From IMG/VR virus record IMGVR_UViG_3300020055_000055, positions 1 through 38,551 of that record: a stretch of 38,551 nt of DNA; one strand, 5' to 3'. This DNA is from a virus. Under the pieces are notes generated by a model, which was given only the letters and a program-made list of their open reading frames with translations, ran no database searches and was not told the DNA's origin. Both the position numbers and the translations under genes were made by a program. This document shows positions 22,470-30,809 of this stretch, one piece after another. How positions within the stretch are numbered: the stretch's first letter is position 1; every line of letters starts with the position of its first letter.

Positions 22470-22843
22470 TAGAGTCTCACATTCCTGTTTTCGGTAGTTT
22501 CTATATTGTAATTATTTTTGTAACCTAGTGCGCTGATTTTACTTCTATTGTTGTTTAATATTGCGCTTACCAATGTGCTAAGTTGAACTTCGTCTAATCC
22601 TGTTAACGTATCAATGATTTCAAACACATTTTTATTTTCTGCTTTTGCCTGCTGTATTACTATAGTAGCAACAGCAATTGCTGCATCTTTTGTAAATTTA
22701 CGTTTTGTAAAAAATCCAACAACGGTATCAACTTCATTGCTTGTTAAACTAATTTGTTTAGTAAAGTATCTGTCAAAAAACTGTTTTGTTTCTTTTGCGC
22801 TATCTTGTACTTTGTTTAATTCTTCGTTGGCAAAACTGCTCAT
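22469..22843 (-). CDS. Conserved hypothetical phage protein
   Basis: This 124-aa protein is predominantly helical (SFANEELNKVQDSAKETKQFFDRYF, FTKDAAIAVATIVIQQAKAENKNVFEIIDTLTGL, QLSTLVSAILNNNRSKISALG), with no membrane segment or catalytic motif I can recognise. It overlaps the 435-aa structural-protein gene upstream and gp4 downstream, both by a few nt, so it is expressed with them late in infection and may be a small tail or head completion component. It ends in TENRNVRL, perhaps a flexible tail. Confidence 0.7.
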   Translation of the reverse strand: MSSFANEELNKVQDSAKETKQFFDRYFTKQISLTSNEVDTVVGFFTKRKFTKDAAIAVATIVIQQAKAENKNVFEIIDTLTGLDEVQLSTLVSAILNNNRSKISALGYKNNYNIETTENRNVRL

Positions 22844-24147
22844 CCGATTACTCCAATATCTTTTAAATCACTTTCAAAATTAGTTCCAATAGGAGAGCTT
22901 GTTCCTTGATTCATTTCGTTAAAATTATTTAACGCACTGGCTTCGATTTGTAATTTAATTGTGGGCGACAACGATTCGTAAAATTGCTTAGATTCTTGTC
23001 TATTTAATCCACTGTACACACTAATAAGCCTTACTGATTGTCCTGCTGCATAGTCAGCAAGTTTTTGTGGATTATTTTGTAATTGTCTTTTATACTCTTG
23101 GTCGCTTAAACTTAAATTTTGATTACGCAACTGTACCGGAGTAGATTCAATGAATGTATTATTAAATGTGCTAGGAAAATAATTAGTTGTTGTAGCCGGT
23201 TGTCTTACAATTTGATTAATTGGTTGTGTAGATAATGGTAATTGTTCTTGCTTTTGTGTGCTATTAAATCCTGTCAAATCTACAACATTAGAAAGTAAGT
23301 CTTGGAATATTTCTGCCCAAAATGTATTGTCTGCTGTGTCTTTTGCAACACTACTTGTGCTTACACTATTGTAAGGACTTGGCACTGTATCGTAATGCTG
23401 TACATCTCCAAAGTTTTGAACTGTTTCTGGTGAAGTAATAGCTCTATCATAAAATACACTTTCATATGCAAGACGCATTGTATTTTTCATCACGCCTGCA
23501 CCGTCTGCTTGATCTACTCTATCGTGTTGCCATTCTTCTATTAATGGATTAACCAAAGTAAAACTTGTAAACGTGCTTTCTTTGTTTTGAGGATGTAATT
23601 GATGAATGACTATACTATTAAAGAAAGGTACATCTGTTGTTCTTCTTCTATTGAATCCATGTCTATAAGTGTTAGCAATATCTGTATCATATAATTTTGT
23701 TTGATATGCTCTTGGTTTTGTTCCTTCGGTATCATAGTTACCATCTTGATAATAATACCTGTAGTATGCTTCCCAAAGCAGTGTTGTTAATCCTGCATTA
23801 TCATCATGGAATTCTATACTAATAGGATTGTAATTTATTTGTGTTTGTATAACTTTTTTTCTATTATACTGATTTAACGTTTCAGTATTAAGAGTATAAC
23901 TTGGTAAGTCTGCACTACTAGCCAATAAATTATATTCTTTTCTATTAAGTTGATTAAAGACATTTCTACCTAAAACACTCAATGCAACTGGATTTACTTC
24001 GATAACAATATGATATAAAAACTTATTTTTTGGTGCTAATCTAAAATTATTACGTCTATAAAGTGCTGCCGCGTGTGCATAATCGCCCATAATGCCTTTG
24101 GACGAATCTAAACGACTAAAATTATCATAAAAACTATTCAACGCCAT
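22840..24147 (-). CDS. Virion structural protein, possibly tail-tube-like
   Basis: This 435-aa protein is not the portal gp20 that follows gp19 in T4. The N-terminal 270 residues have LAPKNKFLYHIVIEV, LASSADLPSYTLNTETLNQYNRKKVIQ, then YNPISIEFHDDNAGLTTLLWEAYYRYYYQD and MRLAYESVFYD. These resemble the strands and helix of gp19-type tube folds, so a tube-related or tube-baseplate linking part (like gp48 or gp54) is possible. The rest is low-complexity, Gln/Asn/Ser-rich. It lies directly after gp19 and a terminator, with a late box 4 nt from the ATG and no Shine-Dalgarno sequence. Confidence 0.65.
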   Translation of the reverse strand: MALNSFYDNFSRLDSSKGIMGDYAHAAALYRRNNFRLAPKNKFLYHIVIEVNPVALSVLGRNVFNQLNRKEYNLLASSADLPSYTLNTETLNQYNRKKVIQTQINYNPISIEFHDDNAGLTTLLWEAYYRYYYQDGNYDTEGTKPRAYQTKLYDTDIANTYRHGFNRRRTTDVPFFNSIVIHQLHPQNKESTFTSFTLVNPLIEEWQHDRVDQADGAGVMKNTMRLAYESVFYDRAITSPETVQNFGDVQHYDTVPSPYNSVSTSSVAKDTADNTFWAEIFQDLLSNVVDLTGFNSTQKQEQLPLSTQPINQIVRQPATTTNYFPSTFNNTFIESTPVQLRNQNLSLSDQEYKRQLQNNPQKLADYAAGQSVRLISVYSGLNRQESKQFYESLSPTIKLQIEASALNNFNEMNQGTSSPIGTNFESDLKDIGVIG

Positions 24148-24151
24148 ACTG

Positions 24152-24159
24152 TATTTATC
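24152..24159 (-). promoter_or_regulatory. Late-type promoter box, 4 nt from the start codon
   Basis: GATAAATA on the minus strand, then CAGT and the ATG of the 435-aa gene. It follows 5 nt after the gp19 terminator, the same terminator-promoter-ATG layout as at gp17. Confidence 0.62.
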
Positions 24160-24164
24160 TCATT

Positions 24165-24193
24165 AAAAAAGGAGTCATTAAGACTCCTTTTTT
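24165..24193. terminator. Rho-independent terminator after gp19
   Basis: AAAAAAGGAGTC and GACTCCTTTTTT flank a 5-nt loop; the stem is a perfect inverted repeat with T-runs in both directions. On the minus strand it ends the gp19 transcript 22 nt after the stop codon, isolating the very abundant tube mRNA from the next gene. Confidence 0.9.
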
Positions 24194-24214
24194 GGTAGCA
24201 ATCTCATTTAAGTA

Positions 24215-24853
24215 TTAAAGAGCTGCGCCGCCTGTAGCACCTGTTCCTGTTTCACTGTTTCTATCTTGGAAGTTATTAGGTGTACCTACTCCAATATTTA
24301 ATTGTACAGCGTTATCGTATGTGACATTTAAATTTACAGTCATTGCGTCATTTGTTGCGTATGACATTGAACCATAATCAACTTGGTTTAGATAACAACC
24401 ATATAGTTCCCAAGTTTCTAAAACTTGTGGTGTATTAGCACCGTTACCACCATCTAAGATTTCAATACGCTGTGTAAATTTATAATCTTGACCGGTTGCA
24501 GCACTTGCTTGTTCAAAGAAGTCGAACTGTTTCTGTAGCTGTTCGCCAACTAGTTTTTGAACATTGCCGTTAATATCATCACGTAAATTTACGGTTACAG
24601 GCTGCCAAGTGTGCTTACCTGCCATAAAAATTTTACTGTTATAAACATCTAATTGAATAGGATCAAACTGAATGTTTGGTCTTGTTGCATCAATTACTTG
24701 TTTTGTTAATTCTGTTGTGTTTCCAGTAATACCAAAATTTTCCAGTGTCACTCTAAAGCGATACTGAAGTTTTGGCATAAGCAAACCTTGACTACTTGAA
24801 GTAGTGTCGTTTGCTAATGGAACTGTTAAATTCAATAGAGTTGAGATTGCCAT
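24215..24853 (-). CDS. gp19: gp19 tail tube protein
   Basis: This 212-aa protein (T4 gp19 is 163 aa) is the repeating unit of the tail tube inside the sheath. Typical segments are MPKLQYRFRVTLENFG, WQPVTVNLRDDINGNVQKLVGEQLQKQFDFFEQ, and LETWELYGCYLNQVDYGSMSYATNDAMTVNLNVTYDNAVQL. The extra C-terminal tail NIGVGTPNNF followed by Gly/Thr-rich residues is not in T4. AAGGAG precedes the ATG by 9 nt and a late box lies further upstream. The terminator behind it makes it a single-gene late unit as in T4, where gp19 is made in large amounts. Confidence 0.93.
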   Translation of the reverse strand: MAISTLLNLTVPLANDTTSSSQGLLMPKLQYRFRVTLENFGITGNTTELTKQVIDATRPNIQFDPIQLDVYNSKIFMAGKHTWQPVTVNLRDDINGNVQKLVGEQLQKQFDFFEQASAATGQDYKFTQRIEILDGGNGANTPQVLETWELYGCYLNQVDYGSMSYATNDAMTVNLNVTYDNAVQLNIGVGTPNNFQDRNSETGTGATGGAAL

Positions 24854-24878
24854 CTATAGTTTCTCCTTAATACACAAG

Positions 24879-24886
24879 TATTTATC
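24879..24886 (-). promoter_or_regulatory. Late-type promoter box before gp19
   Basis: GATAAATA on the minus strand, followed by CTTG and a leader of about 20 nt with an AAGGAG Shine-Dalgarno sequence. This is the ordinary leadered version, unlike the compact boxes at gp17 and the 435-aa gene. Confidence 0.68.
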
Positions 24887-24890
24887 ATTT

Positions 24891-24916
24891 GTAGGGGGTT
24901 TTTAATCACCCCCTAC
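24891..24916. terminator. GC-rich hairpin after gp18
   Basis: GTAGGGGGT and ACCCCCTAC pair as a 9-bp stem with an 8-nt loop, 10 nt after the gp18 stop. No T-run follows on the minus strand, so it may be a factor-assisted terminator or a 3'-end stabiliser of the sheath mRNA instead of a classical rho-independent site. Confidence 0.6.
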
Positions 24917-24925
24917 TTTATGATA

Positions 24926-27900
24926 TTAAAGACCTGCGATCTCTCCTGTGTTTTTGATACGTAGCGGAATGTAAATAAATTCTACTGCTTTTACTGGTTC
25001 AATAGCAATATCTACATACAACTCATTTCTGTCAATTCTAGCAGGAGTGTTGTTTGTTTCATCACACACAACTAAGAAGTCAAACAATGCTCTAAGTCCT
25101 ACAAGTTCCACTAGTAAACTTTCAACTTGTTGTTTAATTTCATCACGTGTGATTTTATCATTTGGCTCAAACAAATATGGTTTTGCAAGTGTGTTAAGTT
25201 GTGATCTTAAATATACAACTAATCTTGCAACATTTATTCTGTCTAATGCACTAGCATTTGCTGCTCGAGTTTTCTGTCCAAATACAACAAGCCCTGCTCC
25301 TGTTAGGAATGTGATTGGGTTAACGTTGTTTGAGTACAGTGTATCTCTTACACCTTCGTTTAATGCTGCCGGAACAAATTCGCCTTCACTGTTAATATAA
25401 CCTGTTGAAGTTGCGTTTGTTACACCGCCGCGTCTTGTACCTGCTGGAGCAAACCAAGGATAAGCAACTTGGTCATTAAGTGCAAATGTGCGTAATACCA
25501 TATGTGATGCTGGAACAACAATATTGTTTCCTGCATTGTCACTGCTAAATCCGCTTGGATAATATACACCTAAGTATTCATCTCTACTTACTAGACCAGT
25601 ATCGTTATCTTCTACTGCTGCATTTACGTTAGTTGCCCATTCGTTAAGTGAAGTTGCATCATGTGTCAAACGCATTGGAGAATCACCTATAACAAATGCT
25701 GACAAACCTCTGTCATAGTTTAGTGTAATCATTTCACCAATTAGCTCTGGATAACCTGGTGATGCAATCAAGTTAAAGATACGTGATTCGTCATCACGGA
25801 TATCTTGATTATCATTTACTAATGCTTGTAACGCTTGTATTACAACTTTACGCTGTGCTTTACGTCCAAAGCTACCCGAGCCGTCTGCTTCGTTAGCTGA
25901 TTCTGTTACCCAACGGTGTGGATAGTATCCTGCCATTGATTCGTCACTTGCACGAGCGTTTGTAGCAGAAATGTCAATGTAGTTACGCACAAATTTCTTT
26001 ACATTAAATCCACTTCTACGTGTGTTCCAAAGCAACATACCTTTTGGATATAATGCTGGATCTGGAGCATCTGGATCTAAGTAACCGCTTGTTAACAAGT
26101 CACTAATGTCACCAGCTTCATCGCTGTTTGCACCTGCTGTGTTGTAACGTGCATCTGCAAAAATAACACCGTTTTCTGTTGTTTGGTCAGTTGTATCTAA
26201 TTCTGTCCAAGATGCTAATGTTTGATTGTAACGATAAATTTGTGGGAAGTTTTCTAAGTCTGCTGTGCTTACCCAAAGATCGCCTGTTACAAGTGGTGAA
26301 CCATCTGATTGTTCGTTAGGCTCAGTTGCACTTACAATAGGTCCTTCTGGACTTGATGAAGCGTACTCGGTTTGATAACCTACCCACGAACTACCATCGT
26401 GTACCATAATATCAATTTCATCTACAACACTGCTGTACCATAGAGCACCGTCTGCTGCTAATGCAGTTGGTGCGCTTGCACTTGCTGTGTATGTCAATTC
26501 TTTCCAAAGTGTAGCAATATACTCATTTGCTCCGCCTGTTGGTGAATCATAAAAGTTTGCTGTACCAGAATTTGCAGTGTAATCCCAAGCATCAAATGCT
26601 GATCCTAGTTTTGTATTTGTATCTACAAATCTAATTTCGCCTCCAAGTGCGTGTGTGATTACAACTTTGTTTCCTGTAGCTACACTTGCAGTTACATTTG
26701 CAAGACCTGCTGCGTTGATACCTGCTGCTAATAAATCAGCATCGCCAACTGCACCTGTTGGTGTAAAGCTAACTGTTACAGGTGTACTCATTGCTGCGCT
26801 GCCTTTTACACTTTCACTGATTGTAAAATCGCCTGCACTTGCTGTAAATGTGGTTGCTGTAATAGCAGCACTTGTAATTGTTGTTGCACCTGCTGCATTA
26901 CGCTTGAAGATTGTAAAATCTGCTAGGTTAGTTGCTGCTTCTGTAGTGTTTGTTTGTACGTAAACATCTGCTGTTGTTAAACCTAAACCACCGCCAGCTT
27001 GGTCCATATTATAGATTGCTGCGTGATTTGAATCATAAATTGGAGCACTTGTTGTATCCCAAAGTCCTGTATCACTGTTCCACGCTTTTACACTCCAGTT
27101 TGCACCTACGTTCGGAGTTGTTGTTTTAATCCATATACTACCTGTTGGTCTTGGGTTTGTATCACCTGATTTGTAAAGAGGTACACTTGTATGAGCAGAG
27201 GCCTGTAGTTTAGGAGCATAGTAGTTTGTGCCTGCTGTCAATCCTGCAACAGTTAATACTGTTCCAGTACCTGCAATTTGGAAACCATCGTGTGAACTAC
27301 CGTCATTGAAAATTACAATGCGTGAATCAACAACATTTGCTGTAATACCTGAGCCACTTGCTGCTGTGTTAAAATCAGCTGCTAATTGTGCTGGAGTATT
27401 TCCTGTTAAAGCAAATGTAAAGATTTGTGTTGCACCGTCGGTTTGATTAATAGTGATATTGTCTCCTGGTGTGAACGGAGTTGCGGTAAGTGACTCTGTA
27501 CCTGTCACACTTGCCCAACTTTCTTTCCAGTCTGCACTTCCTACTACTACCCAAGTACCTACTGTAATACCTGCTGCTGCGTTACCTGGTGATTTGTAAT
27601 ATATTGTTGGCACAGTTGTTAATGCAACAATTGCATAATCGCCAATAGAACCTACTGATCCTTTTGGTGTGTAATCGCCACCGCTGTAATCTACAACTTG
27701 TGTTGAATCAGTAATTACAGTAGGAACTTTGTTTGTAAAACTTTGTCCTGTGGTATTTGATGTTGAAACTGTACTACCGTCCCATTCAAAAATACCATAT
27801 CTACTGTTTGCAGTATCTAACCAATATGTTCCGTCTGCTGGATTTGCTGTTGTTGCAGTTGAACTTGCAGTTAAAGCACCTAAGTCTACATCTGCACGAA

Positions 27901-28228
27901 CAACATATGCTCTATTGCTAACACCCAAATATGAGTATGCAGCCTGCAATCCATATTCGTTTTGTTCTCCGCCATGGATTGGATTGTTATTATTATCTAC
28001 ATAAAATGTTGGATCACCGAATGTATCTACAAGTTCACGCTGTGAAGTTAGTAGGTATGGTTTTCCAGCATTTGCTTTTGTGGTACCTGGAGCTGTTCCT
28101 GTTCCTGCACCATTTAGTTTATTTTCGCTTGTTGCGACAAATATAATAGGTACTGTGCCTGGTTCTGCCGGAGTGTAAAAACTCTCGTCAATAACGCTGA
28201 CCTCTACACCTGGTGATGTTAATGCCAT
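24926..28228 (-). CDS. gp18: gp18 tail sheath protein with a very large insertion
   Basis: This contractile sheath subunit is 1100 aa against 659 in T4. Residues 1-118 (ALTSPGVEVSVIDES, YGLQAAYSYLGVSNRAYVVRADVDL) and about 685-1100 (FNVKKFVRNYIDIS, RDDESRIFNLIASPGYPELI, LTGAGLVVFGQKT, RINVARLVVYLRSQL) are typical sheath core. The C-terminal IYIPLRIKNTGEIAGL completes it. The middle, about 120-680, is Thr/Ala/Gly-rich and contains several small W-DG modules plus two similar beta-rich units (with TFALTGNTPAQLAADFNTA and VSFTPTGAVGDADLLAAGI). These would sit on the outer sheath surface. AGGAG lies 9 nt before the ATG. Confidence 0.92.
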   Translation of the reverse strand: MALTSPGVEVSVIDESFYTPAEPGTVPIIFVATSENKLNGAGTGTAPGTTKANAGKPYLLTSQRELVDTFGDPTFYVDNNNNPIHGGEQNEYGLQAAYSYLGVSNRAYVVRADVDLGALTASSTATTANPADGTYWLDTANSRYGIFEWDGSTVSTSNTTGQSFTNKVPTVITDSTQVVDYSGGDYTPKGSVGSIGDYAIVALTTVPTIYYKSPGNAAAGITVGTWVVVGSADWKESWASVTGTESLTATPFTPGDNITINQTDGATQIFTFALTGNTPAQLAADFNTAASGSGITANVVDSRIVIFNDGSSHDGFQIAGTGTVLTVAGLTAGTNYYAPKLQASAHTSVPLYKSGDTNPRPTGSIWIKTTTPNVGANWSVKAWNSDTGLWDTTSAPIYDSNHAAIYNMDQAGGGLGLTTADVYVQTNTTEAATNLADFTIFKRNAAGATTITSAAITATTFTASAGDFTISESVKGSAAMSTPVTVSFTPTGAVGDADLLAAGINAAGLANVTASVATGNKVVITHALGGEIRFVDTNTKLGSAFDAWDYTANSGTANFYDSPTGGANEYIATLWKELTYTASASAPTALAADGALWYSSVVDEIDIMVHDGSSWVGYQTEYASSSPEGPIVSATEPNEQSDGSPLVTGDLWVSTADLENFPQIYRYNQTLASWTELDTTDQTTENGVIFADARYNTAGANSDEAGDISDLLTSGYLDPDAPDPALYPKGMLLWNTRRSGFNVKKFVRNYIDISATNARASDESMAGYYPHRWVTESANEADGSGSFGRKAQRKVVIQALQALVNDNQDIRDDESRIFNLIASPGYPELIGEMITLNYDRGLSAFVIGDSPMRLTHDATSLNEWATNVNAAVEDNDTGLVSRDEYLGVYYPSGFSSDNAGNNIVVPASHMVLRTFALNDQVAYPWFAPAGTRRGGVTNATSTGYINSEGEFVPAALNEGVRDTLYSNNVNPITFLTGAGLVVFGQKTRAANASALDRINVARLVVYLRSQLNTLAKPYLFEPNDKITRDEIKQQVESLLVELVGLRALFDFLVVCDETNNTPARIDRNELYVDIAIEPVKAVEFIYIPLRIKNTGEIAGL

Positions 28229-28262
28229 TTTCTTGTTCTCCTAAACAATGTTATTATAGTAT

Positions 28263-28270
28263 TATTTAGC
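28263..28270 (-). promoter_or_regulatory. Late-type promoter box before gp18
   Basis: GCTAAATA on the minus strand, followed by ATACTATAATAACATTG and a Shine-Dalgarno AGGAG before the gp18 ATG, giving a leader of roughly 28 nt. Confidence 0.58.
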
Positions 28271-28306
28271 AGATCTGGCGTAAAAACAGGGGTTTTGGTA
28301 GGTTAT

Positions 28307-28813
28307 CTACCCAGTTAATTTGCCTTTATACAGTTCATCTACCCAAAACTCTAAGTCTTTAAGTGTGCCATTATTGTCTATATAAAAGTCAGCCATCCAA
28401 GGTTCTAGTGTCATACTTTCTACTGGCTCTTTGGGTAAGTAGTCGCTGCGGTCTACCCAAATAGCATAATCAAAAACATTTGTGTTTCGCATTGCAAAAT
28501 ATTCACGTTTGTTCCTTAGTCCGCAGTAAATATCATGCTCATTAAAGATAGCTCTGCCTAATGTAGCAGCATCACGTTTGTTCATGTCGCTTATAGCATT
28601 ATACCATTCAGTCCTATGATTGTGTCTATCAGCATAGCACTGTTCTTCAGTATCATAGTTGTACTTCTTTTTTAACAAATCATAAATGAAAAGTTTTGAA
28701 CAGAAAGCACTGCTGCTTTCAAAACTATATCCGTACTTGTCTCTAAGTATTTCGCAGACAGTATCTTTACCGTGTCTGCCGTGACCGATTACCAACAGTT
28801 TCTTTTTATTCAT
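28307..28813 (-). CDS. P-loop deoxynucleoside-monophosphate-kinase-like protein
   Basis: This 168-aa P-loop kinase begins MNKKKLLVIGHGRHGKDTVCEIL, with Walker A GHGRHGKDT at 10-18. The GRHGKDT form is common in phage dNMP kinases such as those related to T4 gp1. FSFESSSAF-like and TLGRAIF segments could bind the base, and VFDYAIWVDRSDYLP resembles the lid-proximal region. The expected role is dNMP phosphorylation for DNA synthesis, but the target nucleotide is not known. It sits among tail genes but has its own sigma70-type promoter, consistent with early expression. The Asp in place of Ser/Thr directly after the Walker Lys is usual in this subgroup. Confidence 0.75.
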   Translation of the reverse strand: MNKKKLLVIGHGRHGKDTVCEILRDKYGYSFESSSAFCSKLFIYDLLKKKYNYDTEEQCYADRHNHRTEWYNAISDMNKRDAATLGRAIFNEHDIYCGLRNKREYFAMRNTNVFDYAIWVDRSDYLPKEPVESMTLEPWMADFYIDNNGTLKDLEFWVDELYKGKLTG

Positions 28814-28818
28814 AATTT

Positions 28819-28847
28819 ATATTATGATAAAAGTTGTTGTTTGTCAA
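28819..28847 (-). promoter_or_regulatory. Sigma70-type promoter of the kinase gene
   Basis: On the minus strand TTGACA (28842-28847), 17 nt, then TAATAT (28819-28824), ending 5 nt before the ATG. The -35 overlaps the last codons of gp13. The spacing is ideal and the -35 perfect. The start site would lie at or just inside the ATG, so a very short leader is implied. Confidence 0.65.
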
Positions 28848-29611
28848 CCAATTAGGAAGCTATATCCTGTGCCGCCGGCAACTGCCATTGCTAGATCTTC
28901 TTCTAGTTTTTCCATTTCGGCTTGTGCTTCTGCTTTCAATGAATCACCGTTAAGTGTAGTTCCGCCACCTGGGCCAGCAATAGTAGCAAATTTACTTCGT
29001 GCTTCTCCTAGCATATATTTACAAGCTGCTAATGTATAATCTTTAATCCATTGTGATGCTTTATAATCATCTAGTAATTGCATATCAGGTCGATAGTTAT
29101 AACAATACAACAATGCTTCTTCTTCTGCTCTTGGACGTTGTAATATTGTAAGTTTGCTAGTTGTTGGATTCCATTTGAATTCTATAAAGCTACCAAACAT
29201 ACGTCCTACTAATTCTTGTTGTTGTGCAAAGAAATCATAAGTTGCAAGACCACCAATACCACTTCCTGCTAACAAATAAGTGTTTGTATAAGCTAAGTTA
29301 AAAGGTTCAAACAAACTACCACCGTCTGCACTACCGCCTAATCTGCTGCCGATACTGCGTCTATAAATTTTTCTAACCTCAATAATTTCTTGAGGTAATT
29401 CATAGACATTTTGATCTTGATTGAATTTTACAGTTACGTAACTTTCTTCTACGCTGTTTTCGCTTCGTTGTCTATATTTTGTTAATGCTTTAGTCAAAGC
29501 AGTTTCATAATGGATTGGATCTAGTTCTACATCCACCATTCCTCCGCCTAAAAAAGCGTTTACATAATCAAATACTTGTTGTTTTTGTGTAGTTAAATTA
29601 CTATCTGCCAT
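28844..29611 (-). CDS. gp13: gp13 neck protein
   Basis: This 255-aa neck protein helps close the filled head and joins it to the tail. The sequence matches gp13 of marine T4-like phages closely: GGGMVDVELDPIHYETAL, LTKYRQRSENSVEESYV, ELPQEIIEVRKIYRRSIGSR, NLAYTNTYLLAGSGIGGLATYDFF, and ASQWIKDYTLAACKYMLGEA, then RSKFATIAGPGGGTTLNGDSLK. T4 gp13 is 309 aa. GGAG lies 6 nt before the ATG. It is transcribed away from gp14 through a shared palindromic late promoter, whereas in T4 genes 13 and 14 are adjacent and co-oriented. Confidence 0.92.
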   Translation of the reverse strand: MADSNLTTQKQQVFDYVNAFLGGGMVDVELDPIHYETALTKALTKYRQRSENSVEESYVTVKFNQDQNVYELPQEIIEVRKIYRRSIGSRLGGSADGGSLFEPFNLAYTNTYLLAGSGIGGLATYDFFAQQQELVGRMFGSFIEFKWNPTTSKLTILQRPRAEEEALLYCYNYRPDMQLLDDYKASQWIKDYTLAACKYMLGEARSKFATIAGPGGGTTLNGDSLKAEAQAEMEKLEEDLAMAVAGGTGYSFLIG

Positions 29612-29627
29612 TGGTTATCTCCAATTG

Positions 29628-29643
29628 TATTTATCGATAAATA
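29628..29643. promoter_or_regulatory. Palindromic divergent late promoter of gp13 and gp14
   Basis: TATTTATCGATAAATA is a perfect 16-bp palindrome that places one GATAAATA box on each strand, tail to tail. The minus box serves gp13 (17 nt to the ATG, with GGAG). The plus box serves gp14, whose ATG follows only 5 nt after it. One sequence thus drives both halves of the neck module. Confidence 0.72.
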
Positions 29644-29648
29644 TGTGT

Positions 29649-30809
29649 ATGCCAAGACTAAGTTTATATAGACCAGAAAGATCACATGACTATGATTTCT
29701 TAGACAAAATGATCTATGAACAATTTACTGTTGGCGGTACTGATCTTTTGATTCACAAGTACTTAGGGCCAAAAAATCCGTCCGATGACAACACAACATT
29801 TGAACAAAAGCAATATACAGAAGCAAGCGAAACTAACATTCAAGATCTTTTGTTTTTAGAAAACCGCGATAGAAAATATGACGAAGACATTTATGTCGTA
29901 AGGGCACATTACAATGTGCAAGATCAAGACTTTGATTTAAGTCAGTTTGGTTTGTTTTTACAAAACGATACATTGTTTATGACAATGCATATTAATAGCA
30001 GTGTAAAAACAATTGGCAGAAAGATTATGCCTGGTGATGTTTTTGAATTACCACACTTGATTGATGAGTATGCAGCTAACGATTACAGTGTTGCGTTGAA
30101 AAGATTTTATGTTGTTGATGAAGTAACTAGAGCAGCAGAAGGATTTAGTCAAACTTGGTATCCGCATTTATATAGAGTAAGATGTAAACAGATACTTGAT
30201 TCACAAGAATACAAAGATATACTTGAGGCAAGTGCAGAGGATGAAGATAATCCAAATCTAAAACTAAGAGATGTATTAAGTACATACGAAAAAGAAATGC
30301 AAATAAACGATGCTGTAATTGCACAAGCAGAAGAATATGCAAACCAAAGTGGTTATAGCACTATCCAGTTTTATACGCTGAGTGTTGACGACAAAGGCGA
30401 AATGGCAATTGTTAGTGCAGACTACAACGATCTGCTTGTTGACGGTACAATTGGTGCTGACACTATTTTTGTTACACCAGATGGAAATGGTTATCAAGGT
30501 TACTTAGTTGGAGACGGTATTCCGCCAAACGGTTATCCTTATGGACAAGGTACAGGATTTCCTACTGTAATAAATGAAGGTGATTATTTTTTGAGAACAG
30601 ATTTATCTCCTAACAGATTATTTAGATATGACGGCAATAGCTGGAGAAAAATTGAAGATAATGTTAGAACAGAAATTACACCAACAGATACAAGAGATAC
30701 TCTAAAAGGCACATTTATCAACAACACAACAGTAAATACCATTGGTGGTGAAGAAGTGCAAGAAAGACAAGCACTTAGTAAAGCACTTAGAGCAAAGGCA
30801 ACTGACTAA
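29649..30809 (+). CDS. gp14: gp14 neck protein
   Basis: This 386-aa protein (T4 gp14 is 256 aa) partners gp13 in head completion and tail joining. MPRLSLYRPERSHDYDFLDK, EQFTVGGTDLLIHKYLGPK, ENRDRKYDEDIYVVRAHYNVQD and FSQTWYPHLYRVRCKQILDSQ are typical of marine T4-like gp14. I start at ATG 29649, since the upstream in-frame ATG and TTG would overlap the promoter box. The C-terminal 130 residues are an extension containing GDYFLRTDLSPNRLFRYDGN, a module also seen in gp15 and gp18 here. No Shine-Dalgarno sequence precedes the ATG. The stop overlaps gp15 as TAATG. Confidence 0.9.
   Translation: MPRLSLYRPERSHDYDFLDKMIYEQFTVGGTDLLIHKYLGPKNPSDDNTTFEQKQYTEASETNIQDLLFLENRDRKYDEDIYVVRAHYNVQDQDFDLSQFGLFLQNDTLFMTMHINSSVKTIGRKIMPGDVFELPHLIDEYAANDYSVALKRFYVVDEVTRAAEGFSQTWYPHLYRVRCKQILDSQEYKDILEASAEDEDNPNLKLRDVLSTYEKEMQINDAVIAQAEEYANQSGYSTIQFYTLSVDDKGEMAIVSADYNDLLVDGTIGADTIFVTPDGNGYQGYLVGDGIPPNGYPYGQGTGFPTVINEGDYFLRTDLSPNRLFRYDGNSWRKIEDNVRTEITPTDTRDTLKGTFINNTTVNTIGGEEVQERQALSKALRAKATD

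Noticed and set aside
22840-24147. Portal protein gp20, expected after gp19
   Set aside because: The product lacks recognisable portal segments, and its N-terminal part looks more like a tube-type fold. gp20 is not in the window.
26655-27446. Plus-strand Val/Ala-rich frames that look like membrane proteins opposite gp18
   Set aside because: The Thr/Ala/Gly-rich sheath insertion yields hydrophobic Val/Ala/Ile codons on the other strand. No start signal or motif supports them.
28297-28311. Small inverted repeat GGTAG...CTACC after the kinase gene as a terminator
   Set aside because: Only 5 bp, overlaps the stop region and has no T-run. Chance occurrence is likely in AT-rich DNA.
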